This document shows, one piece after another, positions 7,798 through 16,875 of a stretch of DNA of 64,000 bases. The DNA is taken from assembly GCA_910577375.1 (NCBI GenBank), contig CAJTLT010000003.1:124001-188000 (forward strand), read 5' to 3'. This DNA comes from an uncultured Christensenella sp. Its GTDB lineage: Bacteria > Bacillota > Clostridia > Christensenellales > Borkfalkiaceae. A program made the translations under genes and the position numbers. How positions within the stretch are numbered: position 1 is the stretch's first letter; each line of letters opens with the position of its first letter. A model generated the notes under the pieces. That model was not told the DNA's origin. It searched no databases and saw only the letters and a program-made list of their open reading frames with translations.

Positions 7798-8626
7798 CGT
7801 TAATTTCCATTCCGTCGTAAGCGGGAACTATTCCGCTTTTTTCAAAATATTGTTCCGTTTCACCATGCAGACCGCAGTGGTTATGAGTAATGTGGCTTAC
7901 TATAAACCGCGTGCCGCTATCCGCCGCGCCAAGTTTTATCAGCTCTTTTTTGAGCCGTATATTCTGTTCGAAATTCATATGGTAAACGTAATAATTACAG
8001 CCCATAGTGCCGTCCGTAATTACGCAATTGAACTTTTTACCGTAATTTAAAATAAAATCGAGCGTTTGCTTCTCAGGATATCCGCTGTCCAAAAGATACA
8101 AAAGCGTTGTTTTTCCGTCGTCTATTATGTAATTGAGCGCAATTTGTTCGGGCGCGTGGTTTGCCTTTAACGGAGTTACCGTATAACCGTTTATCCGCAA
8201 TTTTTCAAAAGGTTTTAAAACGTGAAAAAATATGTTTTTGCGAATTTCTTCCCTTATGGGGAAAAGCTTGTAATAGCCGTTAAACAGCCTTTCGACGTCC
8301 TCATTGCCGTAAACGTGTAGTTTTTCGTATTTTATAACGGAAGCAAAATCCGTTCCGCGCGTACTGAAAAGATTGGGGCAGTAATGGTCGTCGTGCACGT
8401 GCGTTATCAAAACGTGTTCTATGTTTCCGAAGTTTATCCCGTTTTGCATAAAGTGCATATGCGTATCGGCGGGCAAATCTATCAACAGCTTTCCGTCTAT
8501 CAAAGTCTGCGATAAAGAGCGCAGGCTTTTACCTCCCGCCTTTCTTGCCGCGTTGCAATGTTCGCAGCCGCAGAACAAAGCAGGATAGCCCTCTCCCCCG
8601 CCGGAGCCGAGTATTTTTATATTCAT
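7787..8626 (-). CDS. Metallo-beta-lactamase-fold hydrolase (PhnP-like)
   Basis: 279 residues. It begins MNIKILGSGGGEGYPALFCGCEHC, the N-terminal pattern with a Cys pair seen in PhnP-like proteins. THVHDDHYCPN is the metal motif HxHxDH. Further metal ligands are the Asp of LLDSGYP and the His residues of SHITHNHCG near residue 245. PhnP acts on cyclic phosphodiesters of ribose, so a phosphodiester substrate is plausible next to an ADP-ribosylglycohydrolase, but this is inference. It overlaps YdcF by four and the glycosidase by eleven bases. Confidence 0.85.
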   Translation of the reverse strand: MNIKILGSGGGEGYPALFCGCEHCNAARKAGGKSLRSLSQTLIDGKLLIDLPADTHMHFMQNGINFGNIEHVLITHVHDDHYCPNLFSTRGTDFASVIKYEKLHVYGNEDVERLFNGYYKLFPIREEIRKNIFFHVLKPFEKLRINGYTVTPLKANHAPEQIALNYIIDDGKTTLLYLLDSGYPEKQTLDFILNYGKKFNCVITDGTMGCNYYVYHMNFEQNIRLKKELIKLGAADSGTRFIVSHITHNHCGLHGETEQYFEKSGIVPAYDGMEINDEN

Positions 8627-9189
8627 ATAGTTATGTCCTTTATGCGTCCTTTTTCATAAAGTTGTTTCAAAATTTTAATTTCGTTTTTAACGCAGTTATT
8701 CAACCGCTCGTCCGTCTTCCAATCCCGACGCTGAATTTCAACGCCTTCCGTGTAGCCGTGGATTTTTATAAACTCCGGCAAAAGTATTTTTGCAAGGCTA
8801 AGCGCCCTTTTTATATGGAAAGGTTCCGTTATCACCGTAATGTTTTCCACTTTCATTATATCGGTCCGTTTGCAGATTTCGGTAAGCGAACACGTCATAT
8901 TCTGAATTGTATCGAAGGCGTTCGGTTCTTCAATGACCGCACTTTCGGGAACGCCGAGCTTTACAAGCTCTTTTTTAAGGCAGGAACATTCGGCAACGCT
9001 TTTATCGGAAACCGCCGCTCCGCTCGCAATAATGCATTTTGTACCGTGTTCTTTATAGAAAGAAGCGGCAATCGCGGCGCGTATATGCGCGTATTCGGGC
9101 GCGGTTCCGCAAAGAACGGCGTAATCGCTTTCAACGATTTTGCCGTAATTTCCGGAAAACAAGATTTCATCGATTTTATCGGAACACAT
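8623..9189 (-). CDS. YdcF/DUF218-family protein
   Basis: 188 residues from the ATG at 9189 (AAAGGA four bases upstream; a TTG at 9204 overlaps the previous gene). The DUF218 core is visible as DYAVLCGTAPEYAHIRAA, CIIASGAAVSDKSVAECSCLKKELVKLGV, the EEPNAFDTIQN segment and ITVITEPFHIKRALSLAK. Members include ElyC/SanA membrane proteins and soluble YdcF, reported to bind S-adenosylmethionine. No membrane anchor here. Its biochemical role is not established; placement among sugar hydrolases suggests work on a related small molecule. Confidence 0.85.
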   Translation of the reverse strand: MCSDKIDEILFSGNYGKIVESDYAVLCGTAPEYAHIRAAIAASFYKEHGTKCIIASGAAVSDKSVAECSCLKKELVKLGVPESAVIEEPNAFDTIQNMTCSLTEICKRTDIMKVENITVITEPFHIKRALSLAKILLPEFIKIHGYTEGVEIQRRDWKTDERLNNCVKNEIKILKQLYEKGRIKDITI

Positions 9190-9197
9190 ATAATCCT

Positions 9198-10757
9198 TTA
9201 ACAAGAACCGTTAACAAAAGTCAGCGGAACAAAATACTTTTCTCCTCTGCCGTTGGCAGATATTTCAAGCGTTAAACCGTATTTATGATTTTCAAGCAAA
9301 TCGGGCGTAAATTTAAATTCAAACGAATTCGTATGGCTAACTTTGCTTCCGTGCCAATGTTCCAGCCCGACGGCGCGCTCAGTGCCGTTTACAACCTTCC
9401 ATTCTTCGGGAACGCCCAGCACGCGTACGGTTAAATACTGCGGAAGATACAGCTTGTTGCAGAAAGTTACAATTAAATTCTTTTCTATTCCCTCTTCTAT
9501 TTTTGCCAAATCCGAGCCGTAATTTACCTTTACCGTAACGGAAGGAAAATGAAAGCGCACGGTTGAAGGGCTTTCCTTTAACAGCTCTTTGAAATTCTCC
9601 TGCTGATAAGGATAAAAAGCGGTTTCGTCGTAAGCCAAACAAGCCGCGCCGATTTCGAAACCGTTTTCGGAAAATTTACACCTTTCGGAAGAAATTACGG
9701 GGAACTGCTTTATCACTCTTTCGCAAAGCGCGGAAACAGTTTCGGGAACGTTCAGCAAAAGGTCGGGGCGGAGAGTGCATACGGCAATCTTTTCCGAACA
9801 GCCTTTTTTCCACTTTTCGGGTATACCGCTTTCCCCGCAGATTATGCCGAGAATCGCGCCGAGCGTACCCGCTGTACAATCGGTGTCTTCCCCGCAGTTT
9901 GTCGCAATGCAGACGGATTTTCCGAAGTCGCCCTTGCCGTAAAGCCAGCCTATAAGTATTATGCCTATGCTTGCGGGAGCGTCGTAGCCGTGAACGGCTT
10001 TCGGAATATCGTTATCCTTTTTCTGCACGGGGCATTTTTTACTTGCGGGCACTTGCGCCGTTCCCGTCCATTCCCCGCCTATTTCGCCGAAGCTTGAAGG
10101 TTCGGCAATTAAAAGTTTCTTTCTTGCCGTTTTCCAGTCGTCGCCGCGTTTAAAACAATCGAGCACAACGTTTACGGCGTTTCTCACCCCGCACTTTTCG
10201 GGAAGATAAGAAAGCCCTATATCCACAAGTTTGTAAACGTCACTTTCAAAAAACGCCGCCGCCTGCACGGTTGCCGTGAATACAGCCGCATATATGCCCT
10301 CTCCGCTGTGGTCTACGCACGCGTCATAATACGCGTAATTTGCCGCCAGTGCAGGATTGCCCGCGCATAAACAAGCCCACATTTCCGTACGTATCCACGC
10401 GCCGTTGCTTTCGCGGTTTTCGTTACGGAGATACCCCGATAAAGGCGGCATAATACCCATCTGATAATTATTTTTTCCTGCTCCGTATTCCGATATAACC
10501 GCGGAAACATAGTTTTCCCAATATTGCGCAAGAATATGCGAATCTATATTTTTACCCTCGTGTTCGACTGCGGAAAGCCATACAAGCTGTAAATCCACGT
10601 CGTCGTTAGGCACCGGCGAAGAAACGTCCTGCATAAAAAAATCGATATCGTACACGCCGCGGAAACACTCGAAAGGCGCGCCGAGAGTGCCGCCTATATT
10701 TTTGCCGGTATAGCATCCCTTCACTTTGTCGCAATAGGTTTTATAGTCAATTTTCAT
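9198..10757 (-). CDS. ADP-ribosylglycohydrolase-family protein
   Basis: 519 residues. Residues 1 to about 350 form the ADP-ribosylglycohydrolase fold: KGCYTGKNIGGTLGAPFE, then the metal-binding acidic cluster NDDVDLQLVWL in place of the usual TDDT, and a second metal motif GEDTDCTAGTLGAILG. The C-terminal 130 residues look like a separate beta-sandwich (VTVKVNYGSD, NSFEFKFTPDLL). Classical members remove ADP-ribose from proteins; many long bacterial members sit in glycan clusters with unknown substrates. First gene of a compact operon with its own promoter. No signal peptide. Confidence 0.85.
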   Translation of the reverse strand: MKIDYKTYCDKVKGCYTGKNIGGTLGAPFECFRGVYDIDFFMQDVSSPVPNDDVDLQLVWLSAVEHEGKNIDSHILAQYWENYVSAVISEYGAGKNNYQMGIMPPLSGYLRNENRESNGAWIRTEMWACLCAGNPALAANYAYYDACVDHSGEGIYAAVFTATVQAAAFFESDVYKLVDIGLSYLPEKCGVRNAVNVVLDCFKRGDDWKTARKKLLIAEPSSFGEIGGEWTGTAQVPASKKCPVQKKDNDIPKAVHGYDAPASIGIILIGWLYGKGDFGKSVCIATNCGEDTDCTAGTLGAILGIICGESGIPEKWKKGCSEKIAVCTLRPDLLLNVPETVSALCERVIKQFPVISSERCKFSENGFEIGAACLAYDETAFYPYQQENFKELLKESPSTVRFHFPSVTVKVNYGSDLAKIEEGIEKNLIVTFCNKLYLPQYLTVRVLGVPEEWKVVNGTERAVGLEHWHGSKVSHTNSFEFKFTPDLLENHKYGLTLEISANGRGEKYFVPLTFVNGSC

Positions 10758-10764
10758 ATTTTTT

Positions 10765-10792
10765 ATTATACCACTTTGTTTTTAAAATTCAA
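10765..10792 (-). promoter_or_regulatory. Promoter of the ADP-ribosylglycohydrolase operon
   Basis: TTGAAT (10792-10787), a 16-bp spacer and TATAAT (10770-10765) on the minus strand, eight bases before the ATG at 10757. The 5' leader would be extremely short or absent, so translation may be leaderless. The -35 box touches the upstream terminator hairpin. Confidence 0.6.
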
Positions 10793-10826
10793 GCCCCCGA
10801 AGGCTTTCGCCTTTGGGGGCTTTGCC
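10792..10826 (-). terminator. Terminator of the large glycan-uptake operon
   Basis: AGCCCCCGAAGGC and GCCTTTGGGGGCT form a long GC-rich stem with a TTTC loop, about 25 bases after the stop of the giant lipoprotein. It separates that operon from the next one. Confidence 0.8.
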
Positions 10827-10848
10827 CGTTACTTTAGTCGGTTTTTTG

Positions 10849-13800
10849 TTATTCCGCCGTATCGACGGCTATTGTTTTTACCGAAGAAATATAAACCGTT
10901 TTACCCTGACAAGCGCCGGTTAAACGCAATACCACTTCGCCGTTATGCCTGTCGTAGTTGGAGTGTTGCGTATCGATAACAACTCTCGTCCAAGTATTTT
11001 GAACAAGTTCCGTATCGTTACACCACCATCCGCCCATTTTTATGCCGCTGTCTGCAGTGTAAGCGTAAAATTCCACATATCTCGAATATTCGCTCTTTGT
11101 AAGGAACACGCCGGTTTCATTGCTCGCTATATTTGAAATTTTTATAGAACCCGCGTCGTCGCCGTGATGCTGTTCGGTACTGTAAGCAACCGTATTGCCG
11201 TTGGCGTTAAGATTTGCAGTGCCAAACGCGTTTGCTTCAAGCAAAATTCCGGTATCGGCTTTCTGAAGGATTATTTTATAGCTTACGCTAAGCGCGCCGT
11301 CCGCAGAATAAGTTACCGTTATCGTCTGCGAACCCCCGTATGAAGGAACGGTAATTTTTCCGCTGTTTACGGGCAGGTTGTTCCCCTCCGCGTCTTTTAC
11401 GGAAACGGTAACATCTTTTTCAACTCTGTTGCCAAAAAGGTCTACCACATTATTCGTTACTTCGGGGAGCGTATATTCCGTGCCGCCGTATTGTACAAGC
11501 TTTCCGTTTTCCGCATTTTCAAGCTTAATCGCGATTGTATTCTGAATAAACGCGTTTACTTTATCTTCGCCCAAAATAAACTTAATATTGCTTTGCGTTG
11601 CATTGACGGGGCCGTTACGTTCGCCTATTCCGAAATTGTTGCCCGTAATCTCATAGGTGGAATAATTAACCTGACCGATTTCATACAAATTATCGCCTTG
11701 CTTGACGTGTATTGAAATCCTGTCTCCGCTGCGCGCATAAATCATAGTAGTGGGAACGGTTGAAGAAGCACGGAGCACGCTCATTATAAGGGGGTCAACG
11801 TTATAGCTGTCGGTCATTCCTTTCCATGCTCCGCCGTAACCGCCGAATTTGCCGTCGTTGTTCACCAGTTCAATGCCTACCAGCTGGTCGCCGCCGCCTA
11901 TGTATGCGCCGACATAATTCCAACCCGAACCAGGCAAAGATACGTCAAACGTCATTACCCAATGAGTACCTTCTCCGAGTTTATGCGATTTCGCATCACT
12001 GCCGGAAGGAGCAACATATGCCGCGGTTTCCCATGTTAACCCGTTTATATTATCCGCATAAACGGCTTTTACGGTATGCGCGGTTGCGGTTGTTTTGAAT
12101 TCGTTTCCGAATACTTTTACAGAACCGTCAATCAGATAATAATCAAAAACTTTATTTCCCTTGAATTCATGCGTCAGCTTAACGGTTGCGCCCTTGCCGA
12201 AAACGGTTCCGCCTTCTGCCGCGGAAGCGCCGTCTTCAAAAGTCAGCGTGCTTGTGTCGGCAAAACGTATTCCGAATTCCGCGCCTTCCGCCGTAAGCGT
12301 ATAGGTGTCGCCCTCTATATCAACACCATTGACCGTGAAGCATACAAACGCTTTGTTCTGGGGCGCGCCGTTGCACGTAAGCTTAACAGTTTCCTTTTCT
12401 TTGTAAGCCGTTCCGTATTTAGGCGCTGAAAGCCCGAGATACTGCGAGGAAGCCTCGTCCTTGGTTACCGTAACGTCTTCATAGGGTACGCCGTAGATAC
12501 CGGTTACATATACAACGCTACCCGCTTTTCCGTTCATTATGCGGTAAATAAACTTTTCAGAGCCGTTTTCCCAAACGCTTTTTTCGTCGGAGTTCAAAGG
12601 ATTTAAATTTCTGCCGAAACTTACTTTAGTCCATTTGCCCGCGGTAAGATCGGTATTTCCGCACCACCAGCCGCCTACGGAAATTCCGGTTTCTTCGGTG
12701 TAAGCATAGAAATAAATCTCGCTGTATTTGCCAAGGTCGTCAATACCGTTGGTAACGCCGAATCCCTGTTCTTTTCCGCTTAAAGTAACTTTAAGCGAAT
12801 GGTTGGCGTCAACCGTGCCGTCAATTCCGTCGTAACCGTTCGATACGTATTCGACTGAAGAAGGTCTCCATCCGTCTTCCGTAGGATGATATGCAAGATT
12901 GTTTGAATCTTCCGCTTTGCTTATATCGTTAACGGCTTCATTGTCGTTTTCAACGCGGTCCTGATAGTTTACCGTTACGGAAACGTCTTTGGTGACCGTA
13001 AGCGTATAGCCCGCTTCCTGACCGTCTACAAGAATACCCGCATAGTACTTGCCGTCCGGAGATTTGCCGTTATAGAATATTTCAAGCGTTGTGCCGGAGG
13101 CAACGGTTACCGTGCCGCCCTTGCCGTTTATGGTAAGCCCTTCTTCAAGCGTAATCGTGCAGGGGTCCGTATATACCGCAGTTACGGTTACGTTCTTTTC
13201 CGTTATAACAAAGCTGTTGCCTTTAATTTCCGTTTCGCCCACTTTAAAGCAAAGGAATAATTTGCCGTTATTTTCTTTGGGAGCGGAAAGCGTAACGGTG
13301 TCGCCTATACGGTAGTTTTTGTTTGCAAAGTCAACAAGGCTGTCGCCCTTGGTTATGGTTGCAGAGTAAGTTGCATGCACAAGCTCTGTTTTAGTTTCGG
13401 TTGCAACCGCCCTTATATTGTGAAGAACAACGTTTGAGGGCTGTGCTCTTCCTCCGATACCGAAGCTGTCTCCGTCTATGCATTCGAGATTGTTCAAAAT
13501 GCTTACAGTGGCTATAAAGTAAGAAACGCCGTCATATTCCACAAAAGTTTTTAAAGTATCGTTTTTACGCAAATACTTTACAGTCGCGGGCTTTTGCTCG
13601 GTTGCCCCGCGAAGAATGGATACAATATTGCTTGAAAGAGCAACGCCGTCGCCCCACTTCCATGCTCCGCCGTAACCGCTTAACTTACCGCTGTCGTTTA
13701 CCAATTCAAAGCCGAGAAGCTGGTCTTTTCCGCCCACGTAAGCGCCGAAATAGTTCCAGCCGCTTGCGCCGACATCGTAAACGTCAAACGAAAGAACCCA

Positions 13801-15270
13801 GTTTTTGCCTTCGCCGAGCTTATAAACCTGAGCGTCGCTGCCGGAAGGAGCAACATAATCGTAAGAAGCCCACGTGAGACCGTCAAGAGTAAGCGGGTCG
13901 TTTGTGTAAACGACTTCAACCTCGTGGGAAGATTTCGTTACCACAAAGGAATCTCCGGGGATAACCTTTCCGTCTACCTTATAACAGTCAACCGTTTTGC
14001 CTTCTACTTTCTTTGCAAAAAGATTTACCGTATCGTTAATGAAGTATTTACTCTGGTCAAACGATACTCCACCGCCTTCGGTCGCACACTCTTTTTCTGT
14101 TATTACGGAAGGAGTTTTGGGCACTGCGTTCATCGAAGAAAAATAGAACGTGCCGTTAGGTATTATTTTCTGGTCGTAATCGAAGAGGAACCTTATGGTC
14201 ATTTTGCTGATGTCGGTTACGTCCACGAATTTTGTATTGCTGGCGTCTTTATTTCCGTCTCTGCCGCCCCATTCGCGCGTAGACCACGTGATTTTATTCC
14301 ACTTGCCTTTTTCTATCTTGGTGTCGTTCCACCACATAGAACCCATTACTATATCTTTATCGCTGTCGTTATAAACCCACATTTCAAGGCGTTCATACTC
14401 ATAAAGATTAATAAGCGCCGGCACGTTCATAATTACAACGCCTTCGTTATACCGCGTCTCGGTTACGCCGTCAAAGGTAACTCTGTAAGCGCCCTCCTCG
14501 CTTTCATAAACGTGAGCGCCGTCCGTATCCTTTGAAACGTATTCGCCCTTATAAGCGCTGTCGTAACAGCTTACCTGTCTTGCGCCGAACTCCTCGTTAA
14601 AATACAGAACTCTGTTTTCAACCAGCGTTTTAGGTCCGTCAACCTTGCGCACGTATTCATAATCGTTAGCATTGCCTACCGCGTCTTCAACGTGGATGCG
14701 TATAGCGTAAGCCCCGTTCTCCTTGTCAACAAGGAAACGTCCTCCGTCTATCTGAACTTCGGTTTCGGTTTTGTCTTCCGCAATATAATAAACCTTTGCC
14801 CAGCACTTATCCCTGACGTAATCGCCCGAAAGCGTATACTGAGGCATTCTGTACTCGTTGCCCCTTATAAAGAAATCGGGGAGATTTTTATCGTCGTAAT
14901 TTATAACGGGCGCCGTTCTGTCCGCAAAGTCTATTGAAACGGTTACGTCGCTTACCTTATTGCTTCCCGCAGAATACACAAAGCTGTAAACTCCTGCGGT
15001 ATCTACCGTAACGGAGCCGTAGTTTATATCAACAGGCGCGCCGTTAGAATCCTTAACCGATTTAAGATAAACGTTGTAGCCCGCCAGAATCATTCCGTTT
15101 TCGTCTACTACGTCGTATTCGGGTATAACGTATGTTCCGAGGTCCTCTTCAAGCGAGGTAGGCGCGTCTATGCGCCCAACGGTTGCGTTACAGCCCGCCA
15201 TAAGAGCCGCGCCCGCGGTGCTTGCCGCAAATACCGAAAGCAAAGCTATAATAGCTGTTTTCTTTTTCAT
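10849..15270 (-). CDS. Giant modular surface lipoprotein with repeated carbohydrate-binding-like modules
   Basis: 1,473 residues from the ATG at 15270. The signal peptide ends in lipobox ALMAGC (Cys 27), so it is anchored outside the membrane. It opens with Ig-like domains (DVTVSIDF, HVEDAVGNANDY), then three related beta-sandwich modules that share GGWW-type tryptophan patches (GSMWWNDTKIEKGKW, GGWWCGNTDLTAGKW, GGWWCNDTELVQNTW). Two further modules of another type begin GLTWASYDYVAPSGSDA and GLTWETAAYVAPSGSDA. InlB-like short beta repeats link them. No catalytic domain seen. Co-transcription with an ABC importer suggests that it captures a polysaccharide at the cell surface. Confidence 0.8.
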   Translation of the reverse strand: MKKKTAIIALLSVFAASTAGAALMAGCNATVGRIDAPTSLEEDLGTYVIPEYDVVDENGMILAGYNVYLKSVKDSNGAPVDINYGSVTVDTAGVYSFVYSAGSNKVSDVTVSIDFADRTAPVINYDDKNLPDFFIRGNEYRMPQYTLSGDYVRDKCWAKVYYIAEDKTETEVQIDGGRFLVDKENGAYAIRIHVEDAVGNANDYEYVRKVDGPKTLVENRVLYFNEEFGARQVSCYDSAYKGEYVSKDTDGAHVYESEEGAYRVTFDGVTETRYNEGVVIMNVPALINLYEYERLEMWVYNDSDKDIVMGSMWWNDTKIEKGKWNKITWSTREWGGRDGNKDASNTKFVDVTDISKMTIRFLFDYDQKIIPNGTFYFSSMNAVPKTPSVITEKECATEGGGVSFDQSKYFINDTVNLFAKKVEGKTVDCYKVDGKVIPGDSFVVTKSSHEVEVVYTNDPLTLDGLTWASYDYVAPSGSDAQVYKLGEGKNWVLSFDVYDVGASGWNYFGAYVGGKDQLLGFELVNDSGKLSGYGGAWKWGDGVALSSNIVSILRGATEQKPATVKYLRKNDTLKTFVEYDGVSYFIATVSILNNLECIDGDSFGIGGRAQPSNVVLHNIRAVATETKTELVHATYSATITKGDSLVDFANKNYRIGDTVTLSAPKENNGKLFLCFKVGETEIKGNSFVITEKNVTVTAVYTDPCTITLEEGLTINGKGGTVTVASGTTLEIFYNGKSPDGKYYAGILVDGQEAGYTLTVTKDVSVTVNYQDRVENDNEAVNDISKAEDSNNLAYHPTEDGWRPSSVEYVSNGYDGIDGTVDANHSLKVTLSGKEQGFGVTNGIDDLGKYSEIYFYAYTEETGISVGGWWCGNTDLTAGKWTKVSFGRNLNPLNSDEKSVWENGSEKFIYRIMNGKAGSVVYVTGIYGVPYEDVTVTKDEASSQYLGLSAPKYGTAYKEKETVKLTCNGAPQNKAFVCFTVNGVDIEGDTYTLTAEGAEFGIRFADTSTLTFEDGASAAEGGTVFGKGATVKLTHEFKGNKVFDYYLIDGSVKVFGNEFKTTATAHTVKAVYADNINGLTWETAAYVAPSGSDAKSHKLGEGTHWVMTFDVSLPGSGWNYVGAYIGGGDQLVGIELVNNDGKFGGYGGAWKGMTDSYNVDPLIMSVLRASSTVPTTMIYARSGDRISIHVKQGDNLYEIGQVNYSTYEITGNNFGIGERNGPVNATQSNIKFILGEDKVNAFIQNTIAIKLENAENGKLVQYGGTEYTLPEVTNNVVDLFGNRVEKDVTVSVKDAEGNNLPVNSGKITVPSYGGSQTITVTYSADGALSVSYKIILQKADTGILLEANAFGTANLNANGNTVAYSTEQHHGDDAGSIKISNIASNETGVFLTKSEYSRYVEFYAYTADSGIKMGGWWCNDTELVQNTWTRVVIDTQHSNYDRHNGEVVLRLTGACQGKTVYISSVKTIAVDTAE

Positions 15271-15288
15271 CAAATTTTCCCCCGATTT

Positions 15289-16854
15289 TTAATTTTCACT
15301 GTCTACAAGCGCTTTTAAATACTTGCTTTCCCAGTAGCTGTCCAAATCGCTTGTACAGGTACTGAGCAAGGAAGAAGCCGAATCGCCGTTAAAAAGCCGT
15401 TTATCCGCTCCGCTCACGCCGGGCAAATCGCCAAGTCCTCCGCGGTATGCCATAGCGGAAGCGTTTATCGGGAATACGGGAATAAAGTCGTTGCCGAACG
15501 CTTCATAACGGGTTTTAACAAAGTCGGACATAAGGCTGTCGTCAGGCACATAGCTCGTGGGATAGGTAAGCCCCTGCAATTCGCCTGCGATTATTTTTTG
15601 CGCACGGTCAGAGAACAGATAAACAAGATAATCCTTTGCAAGCTTTTTCTTGTTTTCGGGGCGGTATGCGGGTATAGCTATGGGGTAGTTAGGGGTTGCC
15701 GTATATCCCATAAGCCTTGCCTGCCTTACCGCTTCGAAATCTTCTTCGCTTACTCCCGCCAATCCGGTTTTGCCCTCGTCAACCGCGGTTACCACTTCAA
15801 CAAGTCTGGATTCCGTTCCGACGGTGGGAAGCTTTTCCGCAAGTTTGCTTATTACGGGGTTGCGCATCATCCCTATTTTTTGAGGATTAAGCATTAAAGA
15901 CGAAGACATTTCGTTTTCAAGCCAGTCGCCGTTTACCATAAACGCAACTTTCTTTTTATCGTCAACGTAGCCGTTTGAAAGGAACGCGTCCTGCGCTTCG
16001 GTAAAGCCCATACGTCCCGCGTGCTGGTGCGTATATCCGTTGGATTTCGACAAAATCTGACCGAGCGTTTCCAAAGCGTAGCGTCTGCCGGGAGCGTCGT
16101 TTATTTCTTTGCCTAATTTCCATTCGCCGGAAGCTTCGTCCCAATATTTGCCGTAATAGTAGTTTTTGTACGATTCCATACCCTCGTACTGCGCCCACCA
16201 AACAACGCCTACGTAATCCCAGTTATAGTTGATACTCGCAGACGCGGAAAATGCGTAATAACCTTTGCTTTTAAGCTCCTGCGCCATATCGACGAACTGG
16301 TTTGTGGTTTTGGGAAGAGACCATTTCCCTTCGCCGAAAGCCTCGTCCAAAGTGCCGATATTGTAGCAGAAAGCCGAAACGGAGTTGTTCGCAAACATAA
16401 GATATCTGTTACCGTCGGCTGCTTCCGCGTATTCGTAAAGGCTTTGGTTGAACTTATCTTTTATTGCAACGCTTTCCCCGTCGGGAGTCGCGTTATAAAC
16501 GTCCGTCAAATCTTCAAGGAGTTTTGAATCCTGCGACTGATAAATATTGAGGAGGGGCATTACTATGTCGTTCTTTTCCTGTTTGGACTGTAACAGAGAC
16601 TTGATTTCGTCCGTAGTCTGGCTGGGAACATATTTTACCGTTACGCCGGTAAGAGCCTTATAATCGGCTGCAAGTCTGTTATATACTTCTTTGCCGAATC
16701 CGCCCGTTTTGTAGTGTACGGAAATAGTGCCGCCGCCGTTTGTTCCTCCGCCGCCACCGCCGCCGTTAGGGTCGCAGGCGGTAAGCCCCAATGCCATACT
16801 TGCCGCAATTGCCGCGCTCATTACCACGCAGCCCAGCTTAAATATTTTTTTCAT
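15289..16854 (-). CDS. Sugar ABC transporter substrate-binding lipoprotein
   Basis: 521 residues. The signal peptide has lipobox LTAC (Cys 27) followed by a glycine-rich linker. The mature part, starting HYKTGGFGKEVYNRLAADYK, is a family-1 extracellular solute-binding protein of the oligosaccharide (MalE) class, including a QSKQEKNDIVMP segment. It hands an oligosaccharide to the two permeases encoded upstream. AAGGAG precedes the ATG. The unusually long sequence suggests a bulky ligand. The binding specificity cannot be read. Confidence 0.93.
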   Translation of the reverse strand: MKKIFKLGCVVMSAAIAASMALGLTACDPNGGGGGGGTNGGGTISVHYKTGGFGKEVYNRLAADYKALTGVTVKYVPSQTTDEIKSLLQSKQEKNDIVMPLLNIYQSQDSKLLEDLTDVYNATPDGESVAIKDKFNQSLYEYAEAADGNRYLMFANNSVSAFCYNIGTLDEAFGEGKWSLPKTTNQFVDMAQELKSKGYYAFSASASINYNWDYVGVVWWAQYEGMESYKNYYYGKYWDEASGEWKLGKEINDAPGRRYALETLGQILSKSNGYTHQHAGRMGFTEAQDAFLSNGYVDDKKKVAFMVNGDWLENEMSSSLMLNPQKIGMMRNPVISKLAEKLPTVGTESRLVEVVTAVDEGKTGLAGVSEEDFEAVRQARLMGYTATPNYPIAIPAYRPENKKKLAKDYLVYLFSDRAQKIIAGELQGLTYPTSYVPDDSLMSDFVKTRYEAFGNDFIPVFPINASAMAYRGGLGDLPGVSGADKRLFNGDSASSLLSTCTSDLDSYWESKYLKALVDSEN

Positions 16855-16875
16855 CGATTTTTCTCCTTATATTTT

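Noticed and set aside
10792..10830. Fourth copy of the GGAA-type motif upstream of the ADP-ribosylglycohydrolase promoter
   Set aside because: Only GCTTTC appears at the expected offset, inside a terminator stem, and the second GGAA half is absent.
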